DNA of 11,425 nucleotides from Bacteroidota bacterium. Lineage in GTDB: Bacteria; Bacteroidota; Bacteroidia; Flavobacteriales_D; Crocinitomicaceae. Every line of letters starts with the position of its first letter. The first letter of the stretch is position 1. The stretch lies in assembly GCA_018825925.1 (NCBI GenBank), contig JAHKAT010000288.1, positions 1-11,425 of the forward strand. Reading direction: 5' to 3'. The notes under the pieces were generated by a model that made no database searches, was not told the origin of the DNA, and saw only the letters and a program-made list of their open reading frames with translations. The position numbers were made by a program, and so were the translations under genes. Below are positions 1-7,510 of this stretch, in pieces.

Positions 1-1491
1 AGCCAGTTCAACTTCCGCATCTTTCATTGCATTTCCCTCTTCGTCAGTCAGTGTACCTTTCACAATAACAACCGACTCCGGACGAGCCTCTAAATACAAA
101 TCAAAGCCATAAATCCCCCAATCTCCGCCAGCTCTAGACGAATAATAAGCAATAGAACCTTCTGTCGACACAAACAATCCTAACTCGTCGTCGGATGAAT
201 TAATTGGAATTCCAATATTTTGTGGCTTTCCCCATTTCCCATTCGCATCTTTACGCATATAGAAAATATCCAAACCTCCAGCACCTTTTCTAGTTTCTGT
301 ACACGTAGATACAAAATAAAACGTTTCATCATCTTGGTGAATAAAGGGACTTTTGTCTTTTCCTGCCGTGTTCACCTCATTAAAAGGTACAGCAATCCCC
401 CATTTTCCATCGGCTCCTCTTTTGGAAATAAAAATATCATTGTCACGAGTGTTTTTTCTAAAAGCCGTAAAGTAAAGTGTATTTCCATCCGCACTCAAAC
501 TGGGCTGACCTTCCCAGCCATCCGGCGTATTTATATAAGGACCGAGACTCTCCAGCGGTGTCCAGTTAAAATCATTCCCCCCTTTTCCGGTGCGTGTAAA
601 TTTGGTTTGAAATAAATCACAATTTAAGTAATCCTGACCATTCACATTTGTTTCCTGGCAAGCACAAATCACCATTTCCTTGTTGTCTACCGACATCGTT
701 GCGGCGCCATAACTCTTAAAACTACCATCGTTAAATGGTTTTTTAAAAGGAACCCCACTATCGAATTTCGATCTTGAATCTGCCCTTTGCGACACCGTAA
801 ATTCTTCCACGATATTACCCACCATATCTCCCAAATTTCTACGATCTAGTTTACGGGTGTAAAACATGAGTTCATTATCTGGCGATAGCATGGGGAAATA
901 TTCGTCTGTAGGTGAATTGACATTCGGCACTTTATAAGGCGAAAAGGGTACTACATTAGCATCAATAGCATCTTGTTCCTTCCACTTTTTCAACAGTTCA
1001 GTGACGTCCTTTTTCATTTTCGGATATTCGTTAGGATATCGATTCATGTCCGGATTATCGTAAGCTAAAAATTTCTCGAACCATTCTTTTGATTCTTCTT
1101 GGTCCTTTTGAGAATAATTAATAATCCCTAGGTAATAGAAAATTTCACAATGAAAAGAGTCACATTTATTGATGGCTTTTTTAAAGTATTCTTCTGAGGT
1201 AGAATAACTTCTATCCCCCTGAGCTGGTGTAGGCTGACTGCGGTAATATTCGGTGCCTTGTTCGTAAGCGAATTTACCATATTCATAATAAGCTGTCGCG
1301 TTGTCTGGATCATATTCTATGGCACGATTAAAAAAATCAACAGCCAATTGTAAAGAAGGCGCTCGCTTCGCACTGGCAATGCTTTTCATTGCTTTTTTAT
1401 TCGGTTCACCACAATTTGGATTGGGTTCATCTTGACCAAAAGCAAAAAAAGTTCCAAAAAATAGAAAAATGAGTACGTAAATTTTAATCAT
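1..1491 (-). CDS. PorE-like secreted protein: TPR, five-bladed PD40 propeller and start of a regulatory-like domain (N-terminal part, cut by left edge)
   Basis: The frame is open from an ATG at 1491 to the window edge, giving 497 residues with no stop, so the C-terminus is missing. Residues 1-19 form a hydrophobic signal peptide ending near FAFGQ. There is no lipobox, so signal peptidase I cleavage is likely. Residues about 35-150 are helical and TPR-like (FFNRAIEYDPDNATAYYEYG; YFKKAI...YYLGIINYSQ). Five PD40-type blades follow, at about 198-214, 257-294, 327-358, 378-414 and 434-466, with motifs such as LSPDNELMFYT, LSADGNTLYFTAF and GGLDIFYMRK. From 475 a carboxypeptidase-regulatory-like fold begins (VKGTLTDEEGNAMKDAEVEL). 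This order matches PorE, a type IX secretion component that ends in an OmpA-like peptidoglycan-binding domain, but Bacteroidota carry many paralogs of this design. The missing C-terminus and the lack of a lipoprotein signal prevent a firm PorE call. The gene lies 64 bases downstream of lon on the same strand. Confidence 0.85.
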   Translation of the reverse strand, partial: MIKIYVLIFLFFGTFFAFGQDEPNPNCGEPNKKAMKSIASAKRAPSLQLAVDFFNRAIEYDPDNATAYYEYGKFAYEQGTEYYRSQPTPAQGDRSYSTSEEYFKKAINKCDSFHCEIFYYLGIINYSQKDQEESKEWFEKFLAYDNPDMNRYPNEYPKMKKDVTELLKKWKEQDAIDANVVPFSPYKVPNVNSPTDEYFPMLSPDNELMFYTRKLDRRNLGDMVGNIVEEFTVSQRADSRSKFDSGVPFKKPFNDGSFKSYGAATMSVDNKEMVICACQETNVNGQDYLNCDLFQTKFTRTGKGGNDFNWTPLESLGPYINTPDGWEGQPSLSADGNTLYFTAFRKNTRDNDIFISKRGADGKWGIAVPFNEVNTAGKDKSPFIHQDDETFYFVSTCTETRKGAGGLDIFYMRKDANGKWGKPQNIGIPINSSDDELGLFVSTEGSIAYYSSRAGGDWGIYGFDLYLEARPESVVIVKGTLTDEEGNAMKDAEVELA

Positions 1492-1555
1492 CGGCTTTAC
1501 TATCCAAATATCATGCAACTTTTATAAACGTATTGTACAGAAAAAGTTACCCGAA

Positions 1556-4024
1556 TTAGTTCAATTTAACAGTTGGAAGCTCAATTTTAACAGGTTTTTC
1601 AACTTTGTCTTTTGTCAAAGCTATTTTTATAACCTCTTCCATTGTTTTTACAAAGTGAAAAGTAAGACCTTTCAAATAGGATTCTTTGATTTCGTTGATG
1701 TCCTTTCTGTTCTTTTCGCTCAGAATAATCTCTTTGATATTTGCGCGTTTTGCAGCCAAAATCTTTTCTTTGATACCTCCTACCGGTAAAACTTCTCCAC
1801 GCAAAGTAATTTCTCCTGTCATGGCTAAATTCTTTTTCACTTTTCGTTGAGAAAACAAACTTGCCAATGAAGTCAGCATGGTGATCCCAGCACTCGGTCC
1901 GTCCTTCGGTGTAGCTCCTTCCGGAACATGAATATGCACGTTGTGTTCATCGAAAATTTCTTGAGGTAATTCTAACCAATGCGAATGTGCCTTTAAGAAC
2001 TCGAGAGCTATTACTGCCGATTCTTTCATCACATCACCTAAATTACCAGTCAAGGTCAATTTACCTTTTCCTTTCGTAATAGAAGATTCAATAAAAAGTA
2101 TATCGCCTCCTACACTTGTCCATGCCAAACCAGTAACTACTCCTGCTACTAAATTGTTGTCATAACTTGTTCGTTCGCGATTCGGACCTAAAAATTTCTC
2201 GACATCTTCTTGCGTCATTTTAAGCTTAAACTCTTGATCCATCGCTTTTTGACGGGCTCTATTTCGAACTAATTTGGCTATTTTTTTATCCAAACCACGA
2301 ACTCCACTTTCATTCGTATATCCTTCTACTACAAACTCTAATAATTTTTTATCTATAGAGAAATCTGCCTTGGTCAACCCATGTTCTTCCAATTGTTTCG
2401 GTATCAAATGTCTTTTCGCTATTTCCATTTTCTCCTCCACTGTATAACCGCTCACTTCAATGATTTCCATACGGTCTCTAAGCGGACCTTGAATAGAACC
2501 AAGGTTGTTTGCCGTTGCAATAAACATCACTTTTGAAAGATCGTACTCCGTTTCTAAATAGTTGTCGTAAAACTGGCTGTTTTGCTCGGGGTCTAACACT
2601 TCCAACAATGCAGAACTTGGGTCACCATGATTGCTTCTTCCTAGCTTATCTATTTCATCCAAAACAAATACAGGATTAGAAAATTCGCTTTTCTTTAAAT
2701 GCTGAATAATTCGTCCAGGCATCGCTCCGATGTAGGTTTTACGATGTCCACGTATTTCTGATTCATCATGTAAACCACCCAATGACATACGAACATATTT
2801 TCTACCCAAGGCTTCTGCAATACTTTTTCCGAGAGATGTTTTACCAACTCCTGGAGGTCCATAAAAACAAAGAATTGGAGATTTCATATTGCCTTTCAAC
2901 TTCAAAACTGCCAAATATTCCAAGATGCGTTCTTTCACATCCTCCAGGCCGTAATGGTCGCGATTCAATATTCTTTCTGCCCGAATTAAATCTAATTTAT
3001 CTTTCGAAAAAACATTCCAAGGAAGGTCCAAAATCAAGTCCAAATAATTCAATTGCACAGAATACTCTGCTCCCTGGGGATTCATTCGCTGTAAACGATC
3101 GAGTTCTTTCCTAAAAAGTTTTGCCTCTTTTTCACCCCATAACTTCGCATTTCCTCGTTCCTCTAAATCTTTCACATCCTCTTGAAAAGGATTGTCGCCC
3201 AACTCTTCCTGAATCGTTCGCATCTGTTGCTGCAAGAAATAATCACGCTGTTGTTTATCCAAATCCTTACGAACTTTGTTATGGATTTCATTTCGCATTT
3301 CCAGCATTTGCGACTCAATGGTCAATAGCTCCATTAATTTCTTCGCGCGTTTAATTGGATCTATTTCCTCCAGCATATTTTGCTTCTTTGAAACATCTGC
3401 ATTCATATTGGATGAAATAAAATTCACCAAAAAAGTAGGGCTATCGATGTTTCCTATCGCAAAGGAGGCTTCTGAAGGAATGTTTGGACTATCGCGAATA
3501 ATTTGCAATGCCAATTCTTTTATATTATCAATTAGCAGTTTAAATTCTTTGTTCTTAGGACTAAGTTTAGGTTCCTTCAACATTTGCACTTTTGCCTTTA
3601 AATAAGGCTCTTTCTGCACTTGTTCGACCATTTCAAAACGTCTTTTACCTTGAATGATGGCTGTTGAACTACCATCTGGCATTTTCAACAAACGAATGAT
3701 TTGCGCGACCGTACCAACGGTATGTAAATCTTCAAATTCGGGAGCTTCTTCAGCGTGGTTTTTTTGGGAAACCACTCCTATAATTTTATTCCCTTTGTTG
3801 GCGTCTTGAATTAATTTAATGGATTTATCGCGGCCAACCGTGATTGGAATAACGACCCCTGGAAAAAGAACATTATTTCGAAGCGGCAAAATTGGCATCA
3901 CTTCGTCAAAAATCTGTTTATTCATAGATTCCTCCTCCTCAGAAGTGATCAGAGGAATAAATTCCGCTTCATGATCTTGGCGAGAGCTTAGTAGAAATGT
4001 ATTTTCGTCGAAAAATTCGTTCAT
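1556..4024 (-). CDS. lon: ATP-dependent serine protease Lon (LonA type)
   Basis: This is a cytoplasmic AAA+ protease that unfolds and degrades misfolded and regulatory proteins. The chosen ATG at 4024 gives 822 residues, a normal LonA length. The frame can be extended to a TTG at 4066, but the product from 4024 already contains the whole conserved N-terminus. In ATG-4024 numbering, the N-terminal substrate-binding domain begins near 43 (PILPLRNNVLFPGVVIPI). A coiled segment follows at about 230-300. Walker A is GPPGVGKT at 389-396 and Walker B is VFVLDEID at 452-459. The C-terminal proteolytic domain carries the Ser-Lys dyad: Ser711 in PKDGPSAG and Lys754 in GGIKEK, 43 residues apart as in E. 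coli Lon. All key residues are present, so the enzyme should be active. It stands 136 bases downstream of the GlmU-type gene, enough room for its own promoter. Confidence 0.98.
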   Translation of the reverse strand: MNEFFDENTFLLSSRQDHEAEFIPLITSEEEESMNKQIFDEVMPILPLRNNVLFPGVVIPITVGRDKSIKLIQDANKGNKIIGVVSQKNHAEEAPEFEDLHTVGTVAQIIRLLKMPDGSSTAIIQGKRRFEMVEQVQKEPYLKAKVQMLKEPKLSPKNKEFKLLIDNIKELALQIIRDSPNIPSEASFAIGNIDSPTFLVNFISSNMNADVSKKQNMLEEIDPIKRAKKLMELLTIESQMLEMRNEIHNKVRKDLDKQQRDYFLQQQMRTIQEELGDNPFQEDVKDLEERGNAKLWGEKEAKLFRKELDRLQRMNPQGAEYSVQLNYLDLILDLPWNVFSKDKLDLIRAERILNRDHYGLEDVKERILEYLAVLKLKGNMKSPILCFYGPPGVGKTSLGKSIAEALGRKYVRMSLGGLHDESEIRGHRKTYIGAMPGRIIQHLKKSEFSNPVFVLDEIDKLGRSNHGDPSSALLEVLDPEQNSQFYDNYLETEYDLSKVMFIATANNLGSIQGPLRDRMEIIEVSGYTVEEKMEIAKRHLIPKQLEEHGLTKADFSIDKKLLEFVVEGYTNESGVRGLDKKIAKLVRNRARQKAMDQEFKLKMTQEDVEKFLGPNRERTSYDNNLVAGVVTGLAWTSVGGDILFIESSITKGKGKLTLTGNLGDVMKESAVIALEFLKAHSHWLELPQEIFDEHNVHIHVPEGATPKDGPSAGITMLTSLASLFSQRKVKKNLAMTGEITLRGEVLPVGGIKEKILAAKRANIKEIILSEKNRKDINEIKESYLKGLTFHFVKTMEEVIKIALTKDKVEKPVKIELPTVKLN

Positions 4025-4121
4025 GTTGTCTTTTTTTGAGCGCCAATTTGACAGATAAGAAATCAATTTTGCTTCTCTAACGCTTTTAAAATCGCTGAAA
4101 TTGTACGCGAGCAGAATGATT

Positions 4122-4154
4122 CAAAGGTTGTGCCAACAAAAAGTAGTCTGCAAA
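4122..4154 (-). promoter_or_regulatory. Candidate Bacteroidota-type promoter for lon
   Basis: Read on the minus strand, TTTG (4154-4151) is followed after 21 bases by AACCTTTG (4129-4122). This is one mismatch from the Bacteroidota -7 element TAnnTTTG, with a plausible -33 spacing. It would place the transcript start roughly 90 bases before the lon ATG. The match is imperfect and such motifs occur by chance in AT-rich DNA. Confidence 0.25.
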
Positions 4155-4160
4155 TTTGTC

Positions 4161-5288
4161 TTATTCCATGCCATAAACATGTTGCCAAATTTCAACATCC
4201 TCTTGACTCAATTGCAAACCTCGCCGTTTCATCATGTTGTTGGCTGCTTCAAAGGCCTTTTCTATTTTGAATCTTTCCCATTCTTGTCCACCCCATGAAA
4301 AACTTGGAATAAACTTTTTAGGAAAATCACCCCCGTAAATATTTGCGCTTACACCAATTACTGTAGCCGTATTAAACATGGTATTTATTCCGCATTTTGA
4401 ATGGTCGCCCATGCAAACGCCCATAAATTGTTGGTCTGTTTGAACCTCCCCTTTGGTACCGTAGTGATACGTTCGAATGTTCCCGTAGTTGTTTTTTAAA
4501 TTCGATGAATTGGTATCTGCCCCTAAATTACACCATTCGCCAATTAATGCATTGCCAATGTAGCCATCGTGACCTTTGTTAGAATAGGACTGAAAAACCG
4601 AATTTCCTACCTCCCCTCCAACTTTAGAAAACGCACCAATGGAAGTCGCTCCATAAATTTTGGCACCCATTTTCAAAGCAGAATTTTCTCCCATAAAAAG
4701 ACCTCCTCGCACCAAAGACCCCTCCATAATCTCAGCACCTCTAGAAATAAATATTGGTCCATCATTGACATTTAAAATTGACGCTTCAACCTTTGCACCC
4801 TTCTGTATGAAAACCAAATTCTTATCTCCAATTACTGTATTTGACGACGACAAAATCTGACTTTTTTTGCCTTTCGTCAATAAGTCAAAATCGGCAGAAA
4901 GTACAAGGCCATTTTTCAAGAATAAATCCCATCTTTTTTGAATAATCACCACAGGTAAGGTAAACTCAATTTTTTGCTCACCGGTCCCTTTTTGAGCAAT
5001 AAAACAATTATTGTAGAACAATTTTCCTTCGGGCATATCAATGATAAAACTTGCGAGATCTTGATTTGCCACGACATTGGCTGCCAATCGAAGATCGGGA
5101 TGGTTGTGGGCCGTATATTTTTTTGAAAGATAAGCTTCCGTTTCATAGCCAATTTCCATTTGAGGAAAAAATTGTTTCCAGCGATCTTCAAAAGTAAAAC
5201 CGCCCATATTTATGGTCGCAACTGGTTTTAGCAGCGATAATGGGGCAAATTCCAAATGTTGATCTTGATCTAAAAAATTGATTTTCAT
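4161..5288 (-). CDS. Alternative Bacteroidota GlmU-type protein (sugar nucleotidyltransferase / acyltransferase)
   Basis: The 375-residue protein resembles the GlmU-like family used in Bacteroidota, which is thought to make UDP-N-acetylglucosamine for peptidoglycan and envelope sugars in the cytoplasm. Its N-terminal part (about 1-130) lacks the classical G-x-G-T-R nucleotide motif but matches the alternative nucleotidyltransferase N-terminus (FAPLSLLKPVATINMGG...DRW). Residues about 150-320 form a left-handed beta-helix of hexapeptide repeats (for example VIGDKNLVFIQKGAKVEASI). The segment KGHDGYIGNALIGEWCNLGA lines up with [22 protein letters not shown] of E. coli GlmU, making His240 the likely equivalent of the acetyltransferase base His363. 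The ATG at 5288 overlaps the symporter stop as ATGA, so translation is probably coupled. Family-level activity is well supported, but whether both half-reactions occur in this copy is inference. Confidence 0.85.
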   Translation of the reverse strand: MKINFLDQDQHLEFAPLSLLKPVATINMGGFTFEDRWKQFFPQMEIGYETEAYLSKKYTAHNHPDLRLAANVVANQDLASFIIDMPEGKLFYNNCFIAQKGTGEQKIEFTLPVVIIQKRWDLFLKNGLVLSADFDLLTKGKKSQILSSSNTVIGDKNLVFIQKGAKVEASILNVNDGPIFISRGAEIMEGSLVRGGLFMGENSALKMGAKIYGATSIGAFSKVGGEVGNSVFQSYSNKGHDGYIGNALIGEWCNLGADTNSSNLKNNYGNIRTYHYGTKGEVQTDQQFMGVCMGDHSKCGINTMFNTATVIGVSANIYGGDFPKKFIPSFSWGGQEWERFKIEKAFEAANNMMKRRGLQLSQEDVEIWQHVYGME

Positions 5289-6784
5289 CCTTTGTTTGAC
5301 TTTAATTTTTTCGAAAGTATTGTAAATAAAAGTAAAAAAGTAATTAAAGAATTGAATACTATCAACTCATATCCTATCCTATAATTTCCTAAAATGCCGC
5401 TAGAAGCTCCATCAACGCCAGCACCTCCGGCGGAGTAATGACGAAGTAAAATGGTGATAAATGCCGATAAAACACAAATGACCGGCACCCACTTGTCTTT
5501 TAACTGAAACTTGGTCAATATACCAAAAAAGAACAATCCAATTAATGGTCCATAAGTGAATCCCGCAAAAACCATAATATTATCAATTGCATTGGCTGAT
5601 GTACTGTATTTCAATATTATAATTACCACCAACATTAAAACAGAAACTAATAAATGGATTTTTTTACGGGCTTTTTCTTGATCAATATCTGTCCGCTTAT
5701 CCAAACGAAACAAATCAAATGAAAAAGAAGTTGTTAGTGCAGTTAAAGCGCTGTCTGCACTTGAATAGGCAGCAGCAATCAAGCCGACAAAAAACAAGAT
5801 TCCTATGGTCATTCCCGTGGAAGGATCTAACGCAATTGTCGGAAAGAGCAAATCGCCTGCTACTCCTTGACCAACCCCTGTTTCGCTGGCATGCATATAC
5901 AACAGTGCTCCTAGACCTAAAAATACAAGATTCACGAAAATCAAAACCGCAGAAAAAGTGGTCATGTTTAATTGAGCTTGTTTGATGTTTTTACAAGAAA
6001 GATTCTTCTGCATCATATCTTGATCCAACCCTGTCATACCAATAGTTATGAAGATTCCGCCTAAAAAATGTTTCCAAAAATAATTCCCTGAATTTGGATC
6101 CTCAAAAAAGAATATTTTGGAATAATTACTTTCATTTATTGCCTTTATGACTCCCGATTGATACAAACCAAGATCATCTGCAATTATGTGCGACATCAAT
6201 AAAACCGCCGTAATCATAAAAAAGGTTTGTAAGGTATCTGTCCAAATAATGGTTTTGATTCCACCTTTGTTGGTATATACCCAAATCAACGCTATGGAAA
6301 TAAAGACTGTCACTTCAAATGGAACTCCAATTTTTTCAAAAAGGAACATTTGTAAAACATTTGCAACCAATAGCAATCGTATAGAAGCACCTAAAATCCG
6401 ACTTCCTAAAAAGAAAATCGCACCTGTTTTGTGGGAATAGTATCCAAAACGATCTTCTAAATAACTATAAATGGAAGTTAGTTGCATTCGATAATAAATG
6501 GGCATAAGAACAAAGGCAACCACCATATATCCAAAGAAATAACCCAAAACTACCTGCATATAACTAAACTGATTGGCGCTATTGCCAACCCAGCCTGGAA
6601 TGCTTAAAAAAGTTACACCGGAAAGTGAGGCTCCTATCATTCCGAACGCAACGAGGTACCATTTACTTTGTCTGTTCCCCATATAGAACGACTCGTTGGT
6701 TGCATTGCGAGAAGTGATTTTTGCAATGAAAATCAGCAAAGCAAAGTACAAAATGACGATTAAACCAATAATCCCTGGACTCAT
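5285..6784 (-). CDS. Sodium:solute symporter (SSS/SLC5 family)
   Basis: This 499-residue inner-membrane protein has about 13 hydrophobic segments, the usual size and layout of SSS transporters, which use the sodium gradient to import sugars, amino acids, vitamins or other small solutes. Family signatures include GASLSG at 51-56 in the first core helix, WTDTLQ at 181-186, DQDMMQKN at 254-261, and YGPLIGLFFFG at 411-421. SSADS at 341-345 sits in a hydrophobic helix and matches the Ser-Ser sodium-site motif of vSGLT, so ion coupling looks intact. The substrate cannot be told from sequence. The stop codon overlaps the start of the GlmU-type gene by four bases, so the two are almost certainly one operon. 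That makes an amino-sugar-related substrate conceivable but unproven. The start ATG at 6784 directly precedes a hydrophobic helix, as expected. Confidence 0.95.
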   Translation of the reverse strand: MSPGIIGLIVILYFALLIFIAKITSRNATNESFYMGNRQSKWYLVAFGMIGASLSGVTFLSIPGWVGNSANQFSYMQVVLGYFFGYMVVAFVLMPIYYRMQLTSIYSYLEDRFGYYSHKTGAIFFLGSRILGASIRLLLVANVLQMFLFEKIGVPFEVTVFISIALIWVYTNKGGIKTIIWTDTLQTFFMITAVLLMSHIIADDLGLYQSGVIKAINESNYSKIFFFEDPNSGNYFWKHFLGGIFITIGMTGLDQDMMQKNLSCKNIKQAQLNMTTFSAVLIFVNLVFLGLGALLYMHASETGVGQGVAGDLLFPTIALDPSTGMTIGILFFVGLIAAAYSSADSALTALTTSFSFDLFRLDKRTDIDQEKARKKIHLLVSVLMLVVIIILKYSTSANAIDNIMVFAGFTYGPLIGLFFFGILTKFQLKDKWVPVICVLSAFITILLRHYSAGGAGVDGASSGILGNYRIGYELIVFNSLITFLLLFTILSKKLKSNKG

Positions 6785-6799
6785 AGTTAATTTTTATTA

Positions 6800-6807
6800 C
6801 AAGAATA
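6800..6807 (-). promoter_or_regulatory. Candidate -7 element for the symporter-GlmU operon
   Basis: On the minus strand this reads TATTCTTG, one mismatch from TAnnTTTG, and it lies 15 bases before the symporter ATG. No TTG or TTTG is found at the expected upstream spacing, so the call rests on the -7 match and its position in the divergent intergenic region. Confidence 0.22.
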
Positions 6808-6881
6808 GGATTTTTCTCAATGCTTGCGCGCTTGGCTCATTTTTTTAATTAACATTTTGTGACCAAAGATCAAATTCAGAG

Positions 6882-6909
6882 TTATGGCTCTAAACTTCGA
6901 TTATCTTTG
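6882..6909 (+). promoter_or_regulatory. Candidate Bacteroidota-type promoter for the plus-strand membrane protein
   Basis: TATCTTTG at 6902-6909 is an exact match to the Bacteroidota -7 consensus TAnnTTTG. A weak TTA-type -33 element (6882-6884) lies 17 bases upstream. The -7 element ends 16 bases before the ATG at 6926 but falls inside the frame opened by an upstream ATG at 6884, so it favours the downstream start. Confidence 0.42.
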
Positions 6910-6925
6910 TTTAAAAATTATATCA

Positions 6926-7447
6926 ATGGATTATTTCTTACAAATCATTATGGCTATCGCTCCAGCAGTGATCGTTTTTTTGACAACCGCTTTATTTTTG
7001 AAAAAGCAAAATGAACGCGAAGTCTTGAAGTTGAAATTGGAACTTAAAAAAGAAAGACAAGATCTTTTTTTACCTAACCGCTTGGAGGCTTACCAGCGAC
7101 TTGTTTTATTCTTGGAGAGAATTCACCCCAACTCTTTAATTATGCGTCTTCATAATCCAGGATTACCAGCACGAGCTTTTCAAACGGAGTTAATTGCTGC
7201 TATTCGAGAAGAGTTTGACCACAATGTTGCTCAACAACTATTTGTCACCCCACAAGCATGGGCCATGGCAAAAAGCGCAAAAGAAGAGACTTTGAAAATT
7301 ATAAATATCGCTGGAAATCAAATGAATGAACTAAGTTTATCCACAGATTTGGCCTCTAAAACATTCGAATTAGTGGCTGAAATTGGAAGTTTACCTTCTG
7401 AAATCGCTGTCGATTTTATAAAGAAAGAATTTCAAGAAATAATTTAG
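6926..7447 (+). CDS. Conserved Bacteroidota membrane-anchored protein of unknown function (DUF7935-like)
   Basis: With the ATG at 6926 the protein has 173 residues. An in-frame ATG at 6884 would add 14 residues, but an exact TAnnTTTG element lies between the two starts. The shorter form also begins MDYFLQII, giving a clean N-terminal membrane helix at residues 4-24. A charged, probably coiled segment follows (about 27-45, KLKLELKKERQ). Then comes a soluble helical domain with RLEAYQRLVLFLERI at 52-66, SLIMRLHNPG, and EEFDHNVAQQLFVTPQAW. This pattern is familiar from a conserved, uncharacterised Bacteroidota family that I believe is named DUF7935; the name is from memory. The topology suggests a small cytoplasmic domain tethered to the inner membrane. 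It is the only plus-strand gene, divergent from the symporter, and ends at a hairpin terminator. No function can be assigned. Confidence 0.85.
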   Translation: MDYFLQIIMAIAPAVIVFLTTALFLKKQNEREVLKLKLELKKERQDLFLPNRLEAYQRLVLFLERIHPNSLIMRLHNPGLPARAFQTELIAAIREEFDHNVAQQLFVTPQAWAMAKSAKEETLKIINIAGNQMNELSLSTDLASKTFELVAEIGSLPSEIAVDFIKKEFQEII

Positions 7448-7465
7448 ATCAAATTTGATACAAAC

Positions 7466-7495
7466 AAAAAAGGCCGCAAATTGCGACCTTTTTTT
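7466..7495. terminator. Bidirectional hairpin terminator between convergent genes
   Basis: A run of A plus GG and CGC pairs with GCG, CC and a T run: AAAAAAGG-C-CGC-AAATT-GCG-A-CC-TTTTTTT. One C/A mismatch interrupts the stem. A T tract follows the stem on either strand, so it can end transcription of the plus-strand gene stopping at 7447 and of the minus-strand FKBP operon stopping at 7511. Confidence 0.8.
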
Positions 7496-7510
7496 ATGCT
7501 TATAAAAACA

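Noticed and set aside
220..615. Plus-strand open frame of 131 codons inside the PorE-like gene; similar plus-strand frames lie opposite lon (2782-3114, 3121-3354, 3276-3605) and the FKBP lipoprotein (7876-8205).
   Set aside because: They lie antisense to genes with clear domain matches, show no recognisable protein family and have no promoter-like context.
1505..1512. GATATTTG on the minus strand, 13 bases before the PorE-like ATG, considered as a -7 promoter element.
   Set aside because: The conserved first T is missing and no TTG/TTTG lies at a suitable distance upstream, so it is not stronger than chance.
1517..1548. Inverted repeat AACTTTT...AAAAGTT between lon and the PorE-like gene, considered as a terminator.
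   Set aside because: The stem is only seven mostly A/T pairs around an 18-base loop and no T tract follows it, so it is likely a chance match in AT-rich DNA.
4025..4066. A 14-residue N-terminal extension of Lon starting at a TTG.
   Set aside because: The in-frame ATG at 4024 gives a complete Lon with a typical acidic N-terminus, and the extension depends on a rare start codon with no supporting ribosome-binding signal.
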